Assembly (NCBI RefSeq): GCF_002210425.1
Contig: NZ_MWQK01000003.1
Span: 1 to 64,000, forward strand
Source: Fibrobacter sp. UWB2
GTDB taxonomy: Bacteria > Fibrobacterota > Fibrobacteria > Fibrobacterales > Fibrobacteraceae
DNA length: 64,000 bases
Direction: 5' to 3'
Made by a program: the position numbers and the translations under genes. Positions within the stretch are counted from its first letter, which is position 1. Every line of letters begins with the position of its first letter. Of the stretch, positions 37,549 to 45,268 are shown piece after piece. The notes beneath the pieces were generated by a model. The model made no database searches. It was not told the origin of the DNA and worked only from the letters and a program-made list of their open reading frames with translations.

Positions 37549-37612
37549 AAAATATTTAAAACTTACCGCTGGGAACCTACAATGTAAACATTTGGTATGG
37601 ATATTTTGTCAA
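37549..37612 (-). promoter_or_regulatory. Cluster operator-promoter module, regulator gene
   Basis: Minus strand palindrome TTGACAAAATATCCA (37598-37612, centre 37605) with TATTTT at 37554-37549, 51 nt from the centre. The ATG is only 9 nt after the -10 element, so the mRNA would be nearly leaderless, which fits the missing ribosome site. Confidence 0.7.
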
Positions 37613-37649
37613 CGGGTAGGTCATTGGTCATTAGTTATTAGTCAATAGT

Positions 37650-37676
37650 AAAAAAGTCCGCCGAGGCGGACTTTTC
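37650..37676 (-). terminator. Terminator of the FKBP gene
   Basis: Minus strand AAAAGTCCGCCTCGGCGGACTTTTTT, 5-30 nt after the stop codon. It closes off the cluster from the gene upstream. Confidence 0.85.
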
Positions 37677-37680
37677 AAAC

Positions 37681-38871
37681 TTATTCTTCCCCGAGGTATT
37701 CCACCGCGAAGATGAGCGTTGCGCCACCCGGAATCGGGCCTGCGCCGCGGCTACCGTAGCCAAGGCCAGGCGGCACCACGAGGATTCTCTTTTCGCCCGG
37801 GAGCATGCCCTGCACGCCGAGCTCCCAGCCGCGGATCACGTTACCCGCGCCAAGTTCAAATGCAAACGGCTGTCCGCGGTCGCGGGAGCTGTCGAACTTG
37901 TAGCCGTTCACCATCCAGCCCGTGTAATGCACGATTGCGCGGTGGCCAGAACGAGCCGGTTCGCCTTCGCCCTGCTTCACGACAGCATAGCGGAGTCCTT
38001 CAGGACCGTTTTCGTACTTGAGGAGCGTTGTGTCCGGGAAGAAGTCCATGTGCTTTGCCAGTTCCGGATCCACATCGCTAGAGACCATCTCGACGCGGAA
38101 CACGAGCGTGGAGTTCGGCGGAATCATCGAGAATGCCGTAGCGCCATAGCCCATCGCCGGAGACACGCGCAACCAACGGACGCCACCTTCGCGCATTCCT
38201 TCAAGGCCCGTTTCCCAACCCTTGATCATCTTGCCTGCACCCATAATCGATTCGAGCGGCTTGCCCAGATCCTTGGAGCTACCGAACTTGCGGCCAGAGA
38301 GGAGCCAGCCCGTGTAATGCACCTTAATGACGTTGCCTGCAGCGTTCAGCTTGCCAGAGCCCGCCTTTTCGTCGTAGACCTTGAGCCCGCGGCCCATGTC
38401 ACGCCATTTTAATTTATCTACATCAGCAGGGAATTTGTCTGCTTCGAGCGGCTTTTCGGCATGGACAAGTTCAACAACGAACATCAAGTCGCTATTAGGC
38501 GGAATGCCTTCGAGAGAGTTGTCGCCATAAGCCATCACGGACGGCACCGAGAGCTTGCGGATTTCGCCAATCTTCATGCCCACAAGGCCCTTGTCCCAGC
38601 CTTCAATCACCTGGCCCACGCCCACAGTGAATTCGAGCGGCTGTTCACTGTAATAAGAGTTTGCAAAATAGGGAGCTTCAACAGTCGTATCCGTAGCGGC
38701 CTTGTTCACCGTAGCGCTATCGACAGCCAGGTAACCTTTATAATGGACCTTAATCAACTGACCTGCACGAATGGCATCCCCGGCGCCCTCCTTGAGCGTT
38801 TCGACCTTAAACGGGACAGCCCAGGCAGTACAACAAGCAAGCAACACTATAAAAAACTTTAATTTTGACAT
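37681..38871 (-). CDS. Exported peptidyl-prolyl isomerase with three FKBP domains
   Basis: Predicted extracytoplasmic folding catalyst of 396 residues. A signal sequence (MSKLKFFIVLLACCTAWAV, possibly a lipoprotein signal with LLAC) is followed by three tandem FKBP-type domains: about 20-136 (IKVHYKGYLAV ... GVGQVIEGWDKGL), 148-257 (IKVHYTGWLLSGRKF ... GKMIKGWETGLEGM) and 282-395 (IVHYTGWMVNGYKFDSS ... NVIRGWELGVQGM). Each has the VIxGW core of the active site. Most bacterial FKBPs have one domain, so the triple layout is unusual. AGGAG precedes the ATG. It is a single gene with its own terminator; the helper role for the large secreted enzymes downstream is only an inference from position. 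Confidence 0.9.
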   Translation of the reverse strand: MSKLKFFIVLLACCTAWAVPFKVETLKEGAGDAIRAGQLIKVHYKGYLAVDSATVNKAATDTTVEAPYFANSYYSEQPLEFTVGVGQVIEGWDKGLVGMKIGEIRKLSVPSVMAYGDNSLEGIPPNSDLMFVVELVHAEKPLEADKFPADVDKLKWRDMGRGLKVYDEKAGSGKLNAAGNVIKVHYTGWLLSGRKFGSSKDLGKPLESIMGAGKMIKGWETGLEGMREGGVRWLRVSPAMGYGATAFSMIPPNSTLVFRVEMVSSDVDPELAKHMDFFPDTTLLKYENGPEGLRYAVVKQGEGEPARSGHRAIVHYTGWMVNGYKFDSSRDRGQPFAFELGAGNVIRGWELGVQGMLPGEKRILVVPPGLGYGSRGAGPIPGGATLIFAVEYLGEE

Positions 38872-38943
38872 AATATCTCCTGCCTTATAAAATAGAAAAT
38901 GCTAGTTTTTGAGAGTAAGGATTTATCGTAAACGGATTTAAAT

Positions 38944-39507
38944 ATGCTATCAATCATCATCGTCATTGCGATTGTGCTATTGTCCATCGTCCTCGCCGGG
39001 ATTGGAATTTATGTGGGCACGCACAATACCGACGAAAAAGAAACGACAAAACCCATTATCGACGTATCGGGGCAATACGCCGCCATCGGCCGCCCCGCCC
39101 GCGAGACGCTCACCGCCGTGAAGCCCTCCGAAGCATCCATCAGGGCTTGGCTTGAGACCCAGAATTTGACTCCAGAACAAAGGTTGGCCTACATCGAGCA
39201 GTGGAACCAGACGCTGGAAGAAACAATCAAGACAATTGACGAAGGGGACAAGCAAGGGGTCGCGACTTACAGAATCGTGATTGGTCCCAAGGGCAAGAAT
39301 TATTGTAAATTCGTGAGTGAGGAAAATTTCATCACCCGCGAACAGATTCGCAATCATGCGGAAATTTTACCACCTTATGTTTTGGGCTGCGACTGTAAGC
39401 TTTTACCGAAGCAACCCTGGGAAAACCCGAGCAAATCCGGATGGAAGGCAGTGATCCCGACACACGGAAACACTTACAACGTCCCGGATTGGAGGCAACT
39501 TGCGTAA
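38944..39507 (+). CDS. Membrane-anchored protein of unknown function
   Basis: Protein of 187 residues with one N-terminal membrane helix (MLSIIIVIAIVLLSIVLAGIGIYV) and a soluble part with no family I recognise. A helical segment (about 65-100) precedes a Cys-containing part (about 115-165) with GCDCKLLPKQPWENP. Four Cys-class residues near 121 and 153-155 could bind metal or form disulfides. Its last codons overlap the TTG start of the PorV-like gene by 8 nt and provide its GGAGG ribosome site, so the two are coupled. A link with the PorV-like protein in envelope transport is possible. The 72-nt gap before it holds the divergent promoters. Confidence 0.7.
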   Translation: MLSIIIVIAIVLLSIVLAGIGIYVGTHNTDEKETTKPIIDVSGQYAAIGRPARETLTAVKPSEASIRAWLETQNLTPEQRLAYIEQWNQTLEETIKTIDEGDKQGVATYRIVIGPKGKNYCKFVSEENFITREQIRNHAEILPPYVLGCDCKLLPKQPWENPSKSGWKAVIPTHGNTYNVPDWRQLA

Positions 39508-41665
39508 GTCATTATTATCTGCTATTCTTTTGGCACCTGCCATGGCGCTCGCCACAGGTTCGGCCATTATCACCCTCCAGATGCCCGTTGGCGCACGCCA
39601 GCTAGGTATGGGCGAAGTCGGTGCCGCACTTGCCGATGACGCAACCGCGATGTACTACAACCCGGCAGGCCTCGCTTTCGGACCGCTCGCCGACGAATGG
39701 CGCAGCTCCTACAGTGCAGACGCCAAAAAGACGCCGTTCTTCACGCACATGGCATCCCGCTCCAAGAACGGGTTCTTCGACAAGAGCGAACTCTGGGCAG
39801 GTACCACGCAGGGCATTCTCAAGTACGACGGCGAACAGTGGGTCAACTACTATTCCGTCACCTTGCAAGGCACCGCCAAGATTAAGGACGCAGTCCGCAC
39901 CTACGTCGGTACGGAACGCGGCCTCGACGAATACACCCGAGTCGTGAAGGCTTTCAACGATGTGAAGAACGCCGACGACGAATCGCACGTGGTCGAAGTC
40001 AAGATGCCCTGGGACCTCGTCGTCAAGGACACCATCTCGGCCATCCTCTACGAAAGCCTCACCGAAAAGCTCTGGGTCGGTACCCCGAAGGGTCTCTACC
40101 GCTTTGACGGCAAGGGCTGGAAGTCCTTTGAAACGGAACTCGGCGAACGCCGCGTGACCGCACTTGCAAAACAAGGCGCCTCCCTCTGGATCGGTACGGA
40201 CAACGGCCTCTTTGTCTACCGCAACGGCGCCTTCGAACAGAAGGGCAAGGTTCTCCCGAGCCAAAAGATTAACGCACTCGTCTGGTCCGAAAACCGCAAG
40301 GAACTTTACGTGGCAGTCGACGGTGCAGGTGTCGCACGCCTCACGCCGAAAAAGAGCGCCAACGACAAAGACCGCTGGAGCCTGTTCAACCAGGAAGACG
40401 GCATCATGGACTTGAACCCGACCGCACTTGCAGTCGATAGCTCGGGCCACGTCTGGGCAACGCACAAGGGCGGCCTCTCGCACTTCACACTCCGCAAGTG
40501 GGAACAGGTGCAGTTTGCGAACAATACCGTGAACGACGTTTCCGTGGACCGCAAGGGCGCCATCTGGATTGCAACCGACCTCGGCGTCTGGCGCCACATG
40601 CCGGACTACGCAACCGCTAGCGGACGTAAGGCCGAACTCGAACGCAGTTCCAAGGAAGACCCGACTGTAACCAAGCGCGATGACGAATGGACGCACTACC
40701 ACCAGGGCAATGGCCTTTCGACCAACAAGGTCTGGGCTGTGCTCCCGGAAGGTAACGATGTGTGGTTCAGCACCGCGAACGGCATGGAGCAGTACAAGGA
40801 CGCCGACTACCAGCTCGTCGCCTTCTATGAAAAGCTTTTGCCGGTTTTGAACATTCCGGACCTTTACCACCTCTATGGCGGCATGACCATTCCGCTGAAC
40901 GACTGGGGAACGCTCGGCGTTTCCGTGAACTTCGTCTCGTTCGGTTCGACCGTCGCTTCTGGCGACCTCGATGCCGATGACCTCGTGGCCTACAACAGTT
41001 CCGAAATCGTCGGTGGCGTGAGCTACGGTACAAGATTCCCGAACGACTGGGGCCTCGGCCTTTCCATCAAGTTCTTCTACTCCGACCTGAGCTCCGGCGC
41101 TGCCGCAGGCGAAGAAGAAGCCACCACGTTCGGTTACGCATTCGATATCGGCGTGTTGAAGAAGAACCTCTTTATCCCGAAGCTCAACTTTGCCTTGGTC
41201 CTTGCCAACATCGGCCCGAGCGTGTACTACGTGGACAAGACCATCGAAGACCCGATTCCGCTTACTTGGCGCCTCGGACTTTCTTACGAAATTCTTAGCA
41301 TGGCCGATTACAAGTGGACAGTCGCTTTTGACTACAACCGCGAAGTCGTGATTGACGATGACAAGGGCGACCCGGAACCGTTCTACATCGCCTGCTGGAA
41401 AGACCTCTTTGACCCAGATGACGATACGAATTCATTCCTCCAGGGCGTGTTCAACTTCGGTACGGAATTCATTTATTCCAACACGATTGCGCTCCGTTTA
41501 GGTTATCTGTACGATCGTATGGGCAAGCGTAATGAAGTCGACTTCGGCGTAGGCGTGATGCTTTCTGACGTGCTGCAGTTCGACTGGGCAACCATCAAGA
41601 ACGTGGGCCGTGCAGACGGCGTACGCGATGGCCAGATGCGCTTCGGTTTGCTGTTTAAGTTCTAA
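39500..41665 (+). CDS. PorV/PorQ-like outer membrane barrel with an inserted beta-propeller
   Basis: Protein of 721 residues. After the signal peptide (MRKSLLSAILLAPAMALAT) comes GARQLGMGEVGAALADDATAMYYNPAGLAF (broken here only by length: Gly31-Phe60), the hallmark of PorV/PorQ/UPF0164 barrels, which in Bacteroidota shuttle or attach type IX secretion cargo. The barrel is then interrupted (about 85-440) by a domain of two-component-regulator-propeller repeats (LWVGTPKGLYRFDGKGW, LWIGTDNGLFVYRNGAF, IWIATDLGVWRHMP, VWFSTANGMEQY). The barrel resumes at about 460 (YHLYGGMTIPLNDWGTLGVS) and ends in FGLLFKF, a typical terminal beta-strand. The TTG start is supported by GGAGG 4 nt upstream. Likely in the outer membrane; a role in export of the tail-bearing enzymes is inferred. 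Confidence 0.8.
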   Translation: MRKSLLSAILLAPAMALATGSAIITLQMPVGARQLGMGEVGAALADDATAMYYNPAGLAFGPLADEWRSSYSADAKKTPFFTHMASRSKNGFFDKSELWAGTTQGILKYDGEQWVNYYSVTLQGTAKIKDAVRTYVGTERGLDEYTRVVKAFNDVKNADDESHVVEVKMPWDLVVKDTISAILYESLTEKLWVGTPKGLYRFDGKGWKSFETELGERRVTALAKQGASLWIGTDNGLFVYRNGAFEQKGKVLPSQKINALVWSENRKELYVAVDGAGVARLTPKKSANDKDRWSLFNQEDGIMDLNPTALAVDSSGHVWATHKGGLSHFTLRKWEQVQFANNTVNDVSVDRKGAIWIATDLGVWRHMPDYATASGRKAELERSSKEDPTVTKRDDEWTHYHQGNGLSTNKVWAVLPEGNDVWFSTANGMEQYKDADYQLVAFYEKLLPVLNIPDLYHLYGGMTIPLNDWGTLGVSVNFVSFGSTVASGDLDADDLVAYNSSEIVGGVSYGTRFPNDWGLGLSIKFFYSDLSSGAAAGEEEATTFGYAFDIGVLKKNLFIPKLNFALVLANIGPSVYYVDKTIEDPIPLTWRLGLSYEILSMADYKWTVAFDYNREVVIDDDKGDPEPFYIACWKDLFDPDDDTNSFLQGVFNFGTEFIYSNTIALRLGYLYDRMGKRNEVDFGVGVMLSDVLQFDWATIKNVGRADGVRDGQMRFGLLFKF

Positions 41666-41698
41666 AAACTTGGCGGCGTCGCCGCGTTACAACGAACG

Positions 41699-41765
41699 AA
41701 AAAAGTCAGGTGATGAGCCTGACTTTTTAATGTCATGCCCGCCTCCGAGCGGGCATCTCCTTTTT
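41699..41765. terminator. Bidirectional terminator plus CCCG-type palindrome
   Basis: AAAAGTCAGG-TGATGAG-CCTGACTTTTT (41701-41728) has T-runs on both strands and separates the convergent PorV-like and rsmG genes. It is followed by ATGTCATGCCCGCCTCCGAGCGGGCATCTCCTTTT (41731-41765 region), the same dispersed palindrome as at 30633-30661. Confidence 0.8.
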
Positions 41766-41791
41766 AAGCAAAAGCGGAAATATTTCGCACT

Positions 41792-42559
41792 CTACTCTTC
41801 GCGTTCGAGAATAATCAGTGCGCGGTCCTGGGTGCTGTTCGGGATGGTATAGAAATGCTTCCCGACAAACTTGTAGCCAAAATCTTCAGGATAGAACGTC
41901 TTGAGTTCATCGGCTACGGCAGGGCCCTTCATGAAGTACACGCGGCCGCCGACCTTCAAAGAATTTGCGATACGCGGGAGCGTCTTTTCCATGAGTTCAA
42001 AAGCACGGCTAATCACGCCATCGACCGGGATGGTCATGCTGCGGCTCGTGACCTTATGACCAAACACGTCAATTCCCTTGAGGCCCATCTTTTCGATGAC
42101 CATGTTGAGGAAGTTGATGCGGTTCGGGCGCGGTTCGCAAAGCGTAAGGCGAATCGACGGGTTCACAATCTTGAGCGGGATTCCCGGGAAACCGGCACCG
42201 CTACCAACGTCAATCATGCGGGCGGGCCACTTAGGCACGTAAGCATTGATGAGCGTGCAGTCGGCATAATGGCGTTCCACCATCGTCTCGAAAGCGTTGA
42301 GGCGGGTCAAATCCTGGTCATCGTTATTGGCACGGAGCAACTGGTGGAATTCCCAAATCTGCTTGAGCGTTGGCTCCTGAAGTTCCACACCGTAGTAGTG
42401 CAACAGCTTGTCGAGCCCTGCAAGAGAGGGCGTCACGCGCTTGCCGTTAAAAAGCGGGAACTCCGTACGCGGAGCCTTCATGTGAGGGATAAAATCCTTG
42501 CCAAGCGCACTCGCGCCACTGCGAGGTTTGGAATTCTTTGACCAAGATGAATTTGCCAT
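41792..42559 (-). CDS. rsmG: 16S rRNA (guanine-527-N7) methyltransferase RsmG
   Basis: Methylates G527 of 16S rRNA with S-adenosylmethionine (RsmG, formerly GidB). The protein has about 255 residues, slightly longer than usual because of an N-terminal extension of about 35 residues rich in Ser and Lys. SAM-binding motif I is MIDVGSGAGFPGIPLKI (about 116-132); ISRAFE and VYFMKGP are the conserved family motifs further on. HYADC (about 95) matches the family's N-terminal helix. Start MANSSWSK at 42559 is the first ATG; a TTG two codons upstream is possible. Single gene, convergent with the PorV-like gene; housekeeping. Confidence 0.9.
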   Translation of the reverse strand: MANSSWSKNSKPRSGASALGKDFIPHMKAPRTEFPLFNGKRVTPSLAGLDKLLHYYGVELQEPTLKQIWEFHQLLRANNDDQDLTRLNAFETMVERHYADCTLINAYVPKWPARMIDVGSGAGFPGIPLKIVNPSIRLTLCEPRPNRINFLNMVIEKMGLKGIDVFGHKVTSRSMTIPVDGVISRAFELMEKTLPRIANSLKVGGRVYFMKGPAVADELKTFYPEDFGYKFVGKHFYTIPNSTQDRALIILEREE

Positions 42560-42640
42560 GTCCAAAAGTTAGAAAAGTTTTTCAATAAAAAAACGGGCCA
42601 AAGCCTCCGTTCAAGCGTGTATATATAATGGAGGTTCCCA

Positions 42641-43984
42641 TTGCAAAAATTACTCATCATTTTCGCCCTTTCACTTTTTTCGATTGCCACCGAATTAGCC
42701 CACGCACAACCGCCTTTTGACGCCGCGCAAGTTTTCGAATGGTGGGACGACGGCATTATCACCGCCGAGGAGGCCGACGAAATATTCTCGCGGCTCGAAG
42801 AAGAAAACTACGACGAAGCTTGCCTGCTTGCCGAAGTTTACGCCCAGGAGCCCTGCATAAAGCCCACGCAAACCAAGTCTGCCATTCTAACGGGAAGCGT
42901 GCAGAAAGTGCCTACTATAGTTCCACACGGCAACGTTTCGTGGAAAGGCCAGTACGACTCCGAAGGGCATTTGAAAAAGCACCGCGAAGAGCTACAGCTC
43001 CAATTCTACTACTTCAAGTTGCGACTCGGATCGCAAGAGCTGTTGTCTTACCGCCGCGATAACTTCGAAGCGTATTTTGGACAAGTTTCTACACTGGAGT
43101 TCCACAGCCACATTCCGCTAGACACCTTATGGGGTGCCGCACTCCTCTACCCCATCGGCAAATTCCGGCTTGGCGCATTCCTGGATACGAGCAAGACGTT
43201 CAACGCCCACGTCACCTTCAAGCCGAACCGCGAAAACGAAATCGGAGCCACGTTCTGGAAATTTTCGGACGCAGGCGCCATCAACGTACAAGCCCGCACA
43301 ACGCTCGGACAAATCTCCGCATGGTACCAGTTCGGCCAAGACCGACCGCTCGTCAAAATCCAGCTCCAGAGCGAAAAGAAACACCTCTCGTGGAAAACCA
43401 CCGCCTACATCCACGGCGACAGCCTCCCGCTAGGGCTCAACTTGAGCAAGGGCATCGCCGAAAACCGGCTCTGGGCATCGCAAACCGTAAACGCCAAATG
43501 GCCCGAAGCGCTAAACACGGCCCTATCTGCCAAAGTCAGAGTCTTAAGTCCTATCGCCTCCGATTCCGTCAGCGCCCGATTCAAGATGACACTCGCCTCG
43601 GGCCCCGCCCGTTTGCGCCCAAGTTTAAGCGTAACCTGCATCGAGGCTAGCAACAACTGCAACACAACCGAATGGAATGGGACCGTAGAATCCGCCTGGG
43701 AACCGTTTTCTTTCAAAGCAGGCACGGACTTGCGCTACGACCGCACCAACAGCGCCAAGCCCCCAAAAATCGAGCTCGGGGCAAGCTATCGCAGCAGCCA
43801 CGCGCTCGCTAAATTGAGCGTCGCGTTCCCCAAAACAAATCCGTCAAAAGGCATTTCCGTCCAAAACGAGGTCAAGCTCGACAACGACTGGCTCAACTGC
43901 AACTTCGTGTTCACGTTCAAGAAGACAAAGTCCCAATCCTTTAAGCCAAACTTTGCCCACATCCTCACAACACTCAAATTTTGA
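42641..43984 (+). CDS. Exported protein, probable outer membrane beta-barrel, unknown function
   Basis: Protein of 447 residues with a signal peptide (MQKLLIIFALSLFSIATELAHAQ). The mature N-terminus is a short acidic helical segment (FEWWDDGIITAEEADEIFSRLEEENYDEA, residues about 34-62; helix-hairpin-like), then a long part made of alternating, amphipathic stretches such as ELQLQFYYFKLRLGS and FRLGAFLDTSKTFNAHV, as in outer membrane barrels, ending in HILTTLKF. No enzymatic motif is seen. The start is TTG at 42641 with GGAGG 6 nt upstream; no in-frame ATG fits as well. TATAAT at 42624-42629 may be a promoter element. It stands alone, with a terminator behind it. Confidence 0.7.
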   Translation: MQKLLIIFALSLFSIATELAHAQPPFDAAQVFEWWDDGIITAEEADEIFSRLEEENYDEACLLAEVYAQEPCIKPTQTKSAILTGSVQKVPTIVPHGNVSWKGQYDSEGHLKKHREELQLQFYYFKLRLGSQELLSYRRDNFEAYFGQVSTLEFHSHIPLDTLWGAALLYPIGKFRLGAFLDTSKTFNAHVTFKPNRENEIGATFWKFSDAGAINVQARTTLGQISAWYQFGQDRPLVKIQLQSEKKHLSWKTTAYIHGDSLPLGLNLSKGIAENRLWASQTVNAKWPEALNTALSAKVRVLSPIASDSVSARFKMTLASGPARLRPSLSVTCIEASNNCNTTEWNGTVESAWEPFSFKAGTDLRYDRTNSAKPPKIELGASYRSSHALAKLSVAFPKTNPSKGISVQNEVKLDNDWLNCNFVFTFKKTKSQSFKPNFAHILTTLKF

Positions 43985-44107
43985 GACATTTTACCCCAAT
44001 ACCCCCCTTGTATACAAGCGTGGACACAATTGTAACCACAAATTTTTGGAATATTCTAATCTATTCCCTTTAAGAAATCTATTATTAATAATACCCAAAC
44101 ACTCTCA

Positions 44108-44152
44108 GACTCCTTTAGGTTACCTCCTTTGCCTGAAGGAGTCCTTTTTTTT
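44108..44152 (+). terminator. Terminator after the 42641-43984 gene
   Basis: GACTCCTTTAGG...CCTGAAGGAGTC followed by CTTTTTTTT, about 125 nt after the stop codon and just before the next gene. Confidence 0.8.
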
Positions 44153-44163
44153 ATCTTAGGGAT

Positions 44164-44550
44164 ATGTTCTACATTACCGCAATTATCGGATCTATCGTCT
44201 TTTTGCCCTCCATCGCACTGAACATCGCCCTTGCACTCGGGGCGCCACTTGGCATGTACGCCATGAACGGCCGACACAAGGTCGTGCCGCAGGAGGTCCG
44301 CAAGGCATTTGTATTGCCGATTATCATGCAATTTGTGGCACTTTTCACGATTTTGAGTGCCGGGCACGTGCTCCCGGAGACGATTCCGTTCGGGATTGTG
44401 CGCATTCTCGCCTTTTTCTACGCTGTTTACCTGACGTTCTACACGGCAACAGTATTCTTTAGCTTGAGCGCCCAGGAACGCCATGTGATGGGACCGCTCG
44501 CCATTGCCTCGACCATCTGCTTCTGGATTGTTGCGGTGGGGACTATTTAG
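44164..44550 (+). CDS. Small integral membrane protein
   Basis: Protein of 128 residues with four predicted membrane helices: about 4-30 (IIGSIVFLPSIALNIALALGAP), 48-68 (FVLPIIMQFVALFTILSA), 76-100 (IVRILAFFYAVYLTFYTATVFF) and 108-127 (MGPLAIASTICFWIVAVG). A short basic loop (NGRHKVVPQEVRK) lies between the first two. No family recognised. AGGG lies 4-7 nt before the ATG. It precedes queH by 32 nt on the same strand and may be co-transcribed with it, but the sequence gives no functional link. Confidence 0.75.
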   Translation: MFYITAIIGSIVFLPSIALNIALALGAPLGMYAMNGRHKVVPQEVRKAFVLPIIMQFVALFTILSAGHVLPETIPFGIVRILAFFYAVYLTFYTATVFFSLSAQERHVMGPLAIASTICFWIVAVGTI

Positions 44551-44582
44551 ACGAGAGACGAGAGACGAAAGGCGATAGAGAC

Positions 44583-45242
44583 ATGGAAACGGCTGCACCA
44601 AAACACAATTACCAGGTCGATTTGGACCGCATCATCCGCAGGCTTGAGCGCACGGGTGAAGTGCCGACGCTCTTGTTGCACGCGTGTTGTGCGCCGTGCA
44701 GTAGCTACACGATTGAATACCTTTCGCAGTACTTCAAGATTACGCTTTTCTATTACAATCCGAACATTGCCCCTGCCGAAGAATACCAGCATCGCGTGAA
44801 CGAAATCAAGCGTTTCGTTGCCGAATTTAAGACAAAGTACCCAGTTACACTCGTCGAGGGCGAATACGACCCGAAAAAGTTTTACGATGTCGCCCGGGGT
44901 CTCGAAAAAGAACCCGAAGGGGGCAAGCGTTGCCGCAAATGCTTTGAGCTCCGCCTTGCCGAATCGGCGAGACTCGCCAAAGAACTGAACTGCGACTACT
45001 TCACGACAACGCTCACGATTAGCCCGATGAAGGATGCCCAGGTGCTCAACGAGGTGGTGCAGGAACAGTGCGACATCTACGGCATCAAGCGCCTTCCGAG
45101 CGATTTCAAGAAGAAGGGTGGCTACAAGCGCTCCATCCAGCTCTCGCACGAATACAACCTCTACCGCCAGAATTTCTGCGGGTGCGTCTACTCCATGCGC
45201 GAAGCGGAGGAACGCGAAGCGAAAAAAGAGCGTGACATTTAG
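44583..45242 (+). CDS. queH: Epoxyqueuosine reductase QueH
   Basis: Predicted non-cobalamin epoxyqueuosine reductase (QueH, DUF208), last step of queuosine synthesis in tRNA. Length 219 residues, normal for the family. Conserved Cys groups: LLHACCAPCSS (Cys35, 36, 39), KRCRKCFELRL (about 118-128) and NFCGCVYS near the C-terminus; these bind the iron centres. YYNPNIAPAEEYQHR and TTTLTISPMKD are the other family signatures. The upstream ribosome site is weak (AGAG). Housekeeping gene; cytosolic. Confidence 0.93.
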   Translation: METAAPKHNYQVDLDRIIRRLERTGEVPTLLLHACCAPCSSYTIEYLSQYFKITLFYYNPNIAPAEEYQHRVNEIKRFVAEFKTKYPVTLVEGEYDPKKFYDVARGLEKEPEGGKRCRKCFELRLAESARLAKELNCDYFTTTLTISPMKDAQVLNEVVQEQCDIYGIKRLPSDFKKKGGYKRSIQLSHEYNLYRQNFCGCVYSMREAEEREAKKERDI

Positions 45243-45268
45243 AGCGTTATTATATATACTTTTATAGA

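Noticed and set aside
37613-37650. TCATTGGTCATTAGTTATTAGTCAATAG-type repeats as operators
   Set aside because: They are simple AT-rich repeats of TAGT/CATT units, also present near 15541-15600, without the palindrome or the 51-nt spacing.
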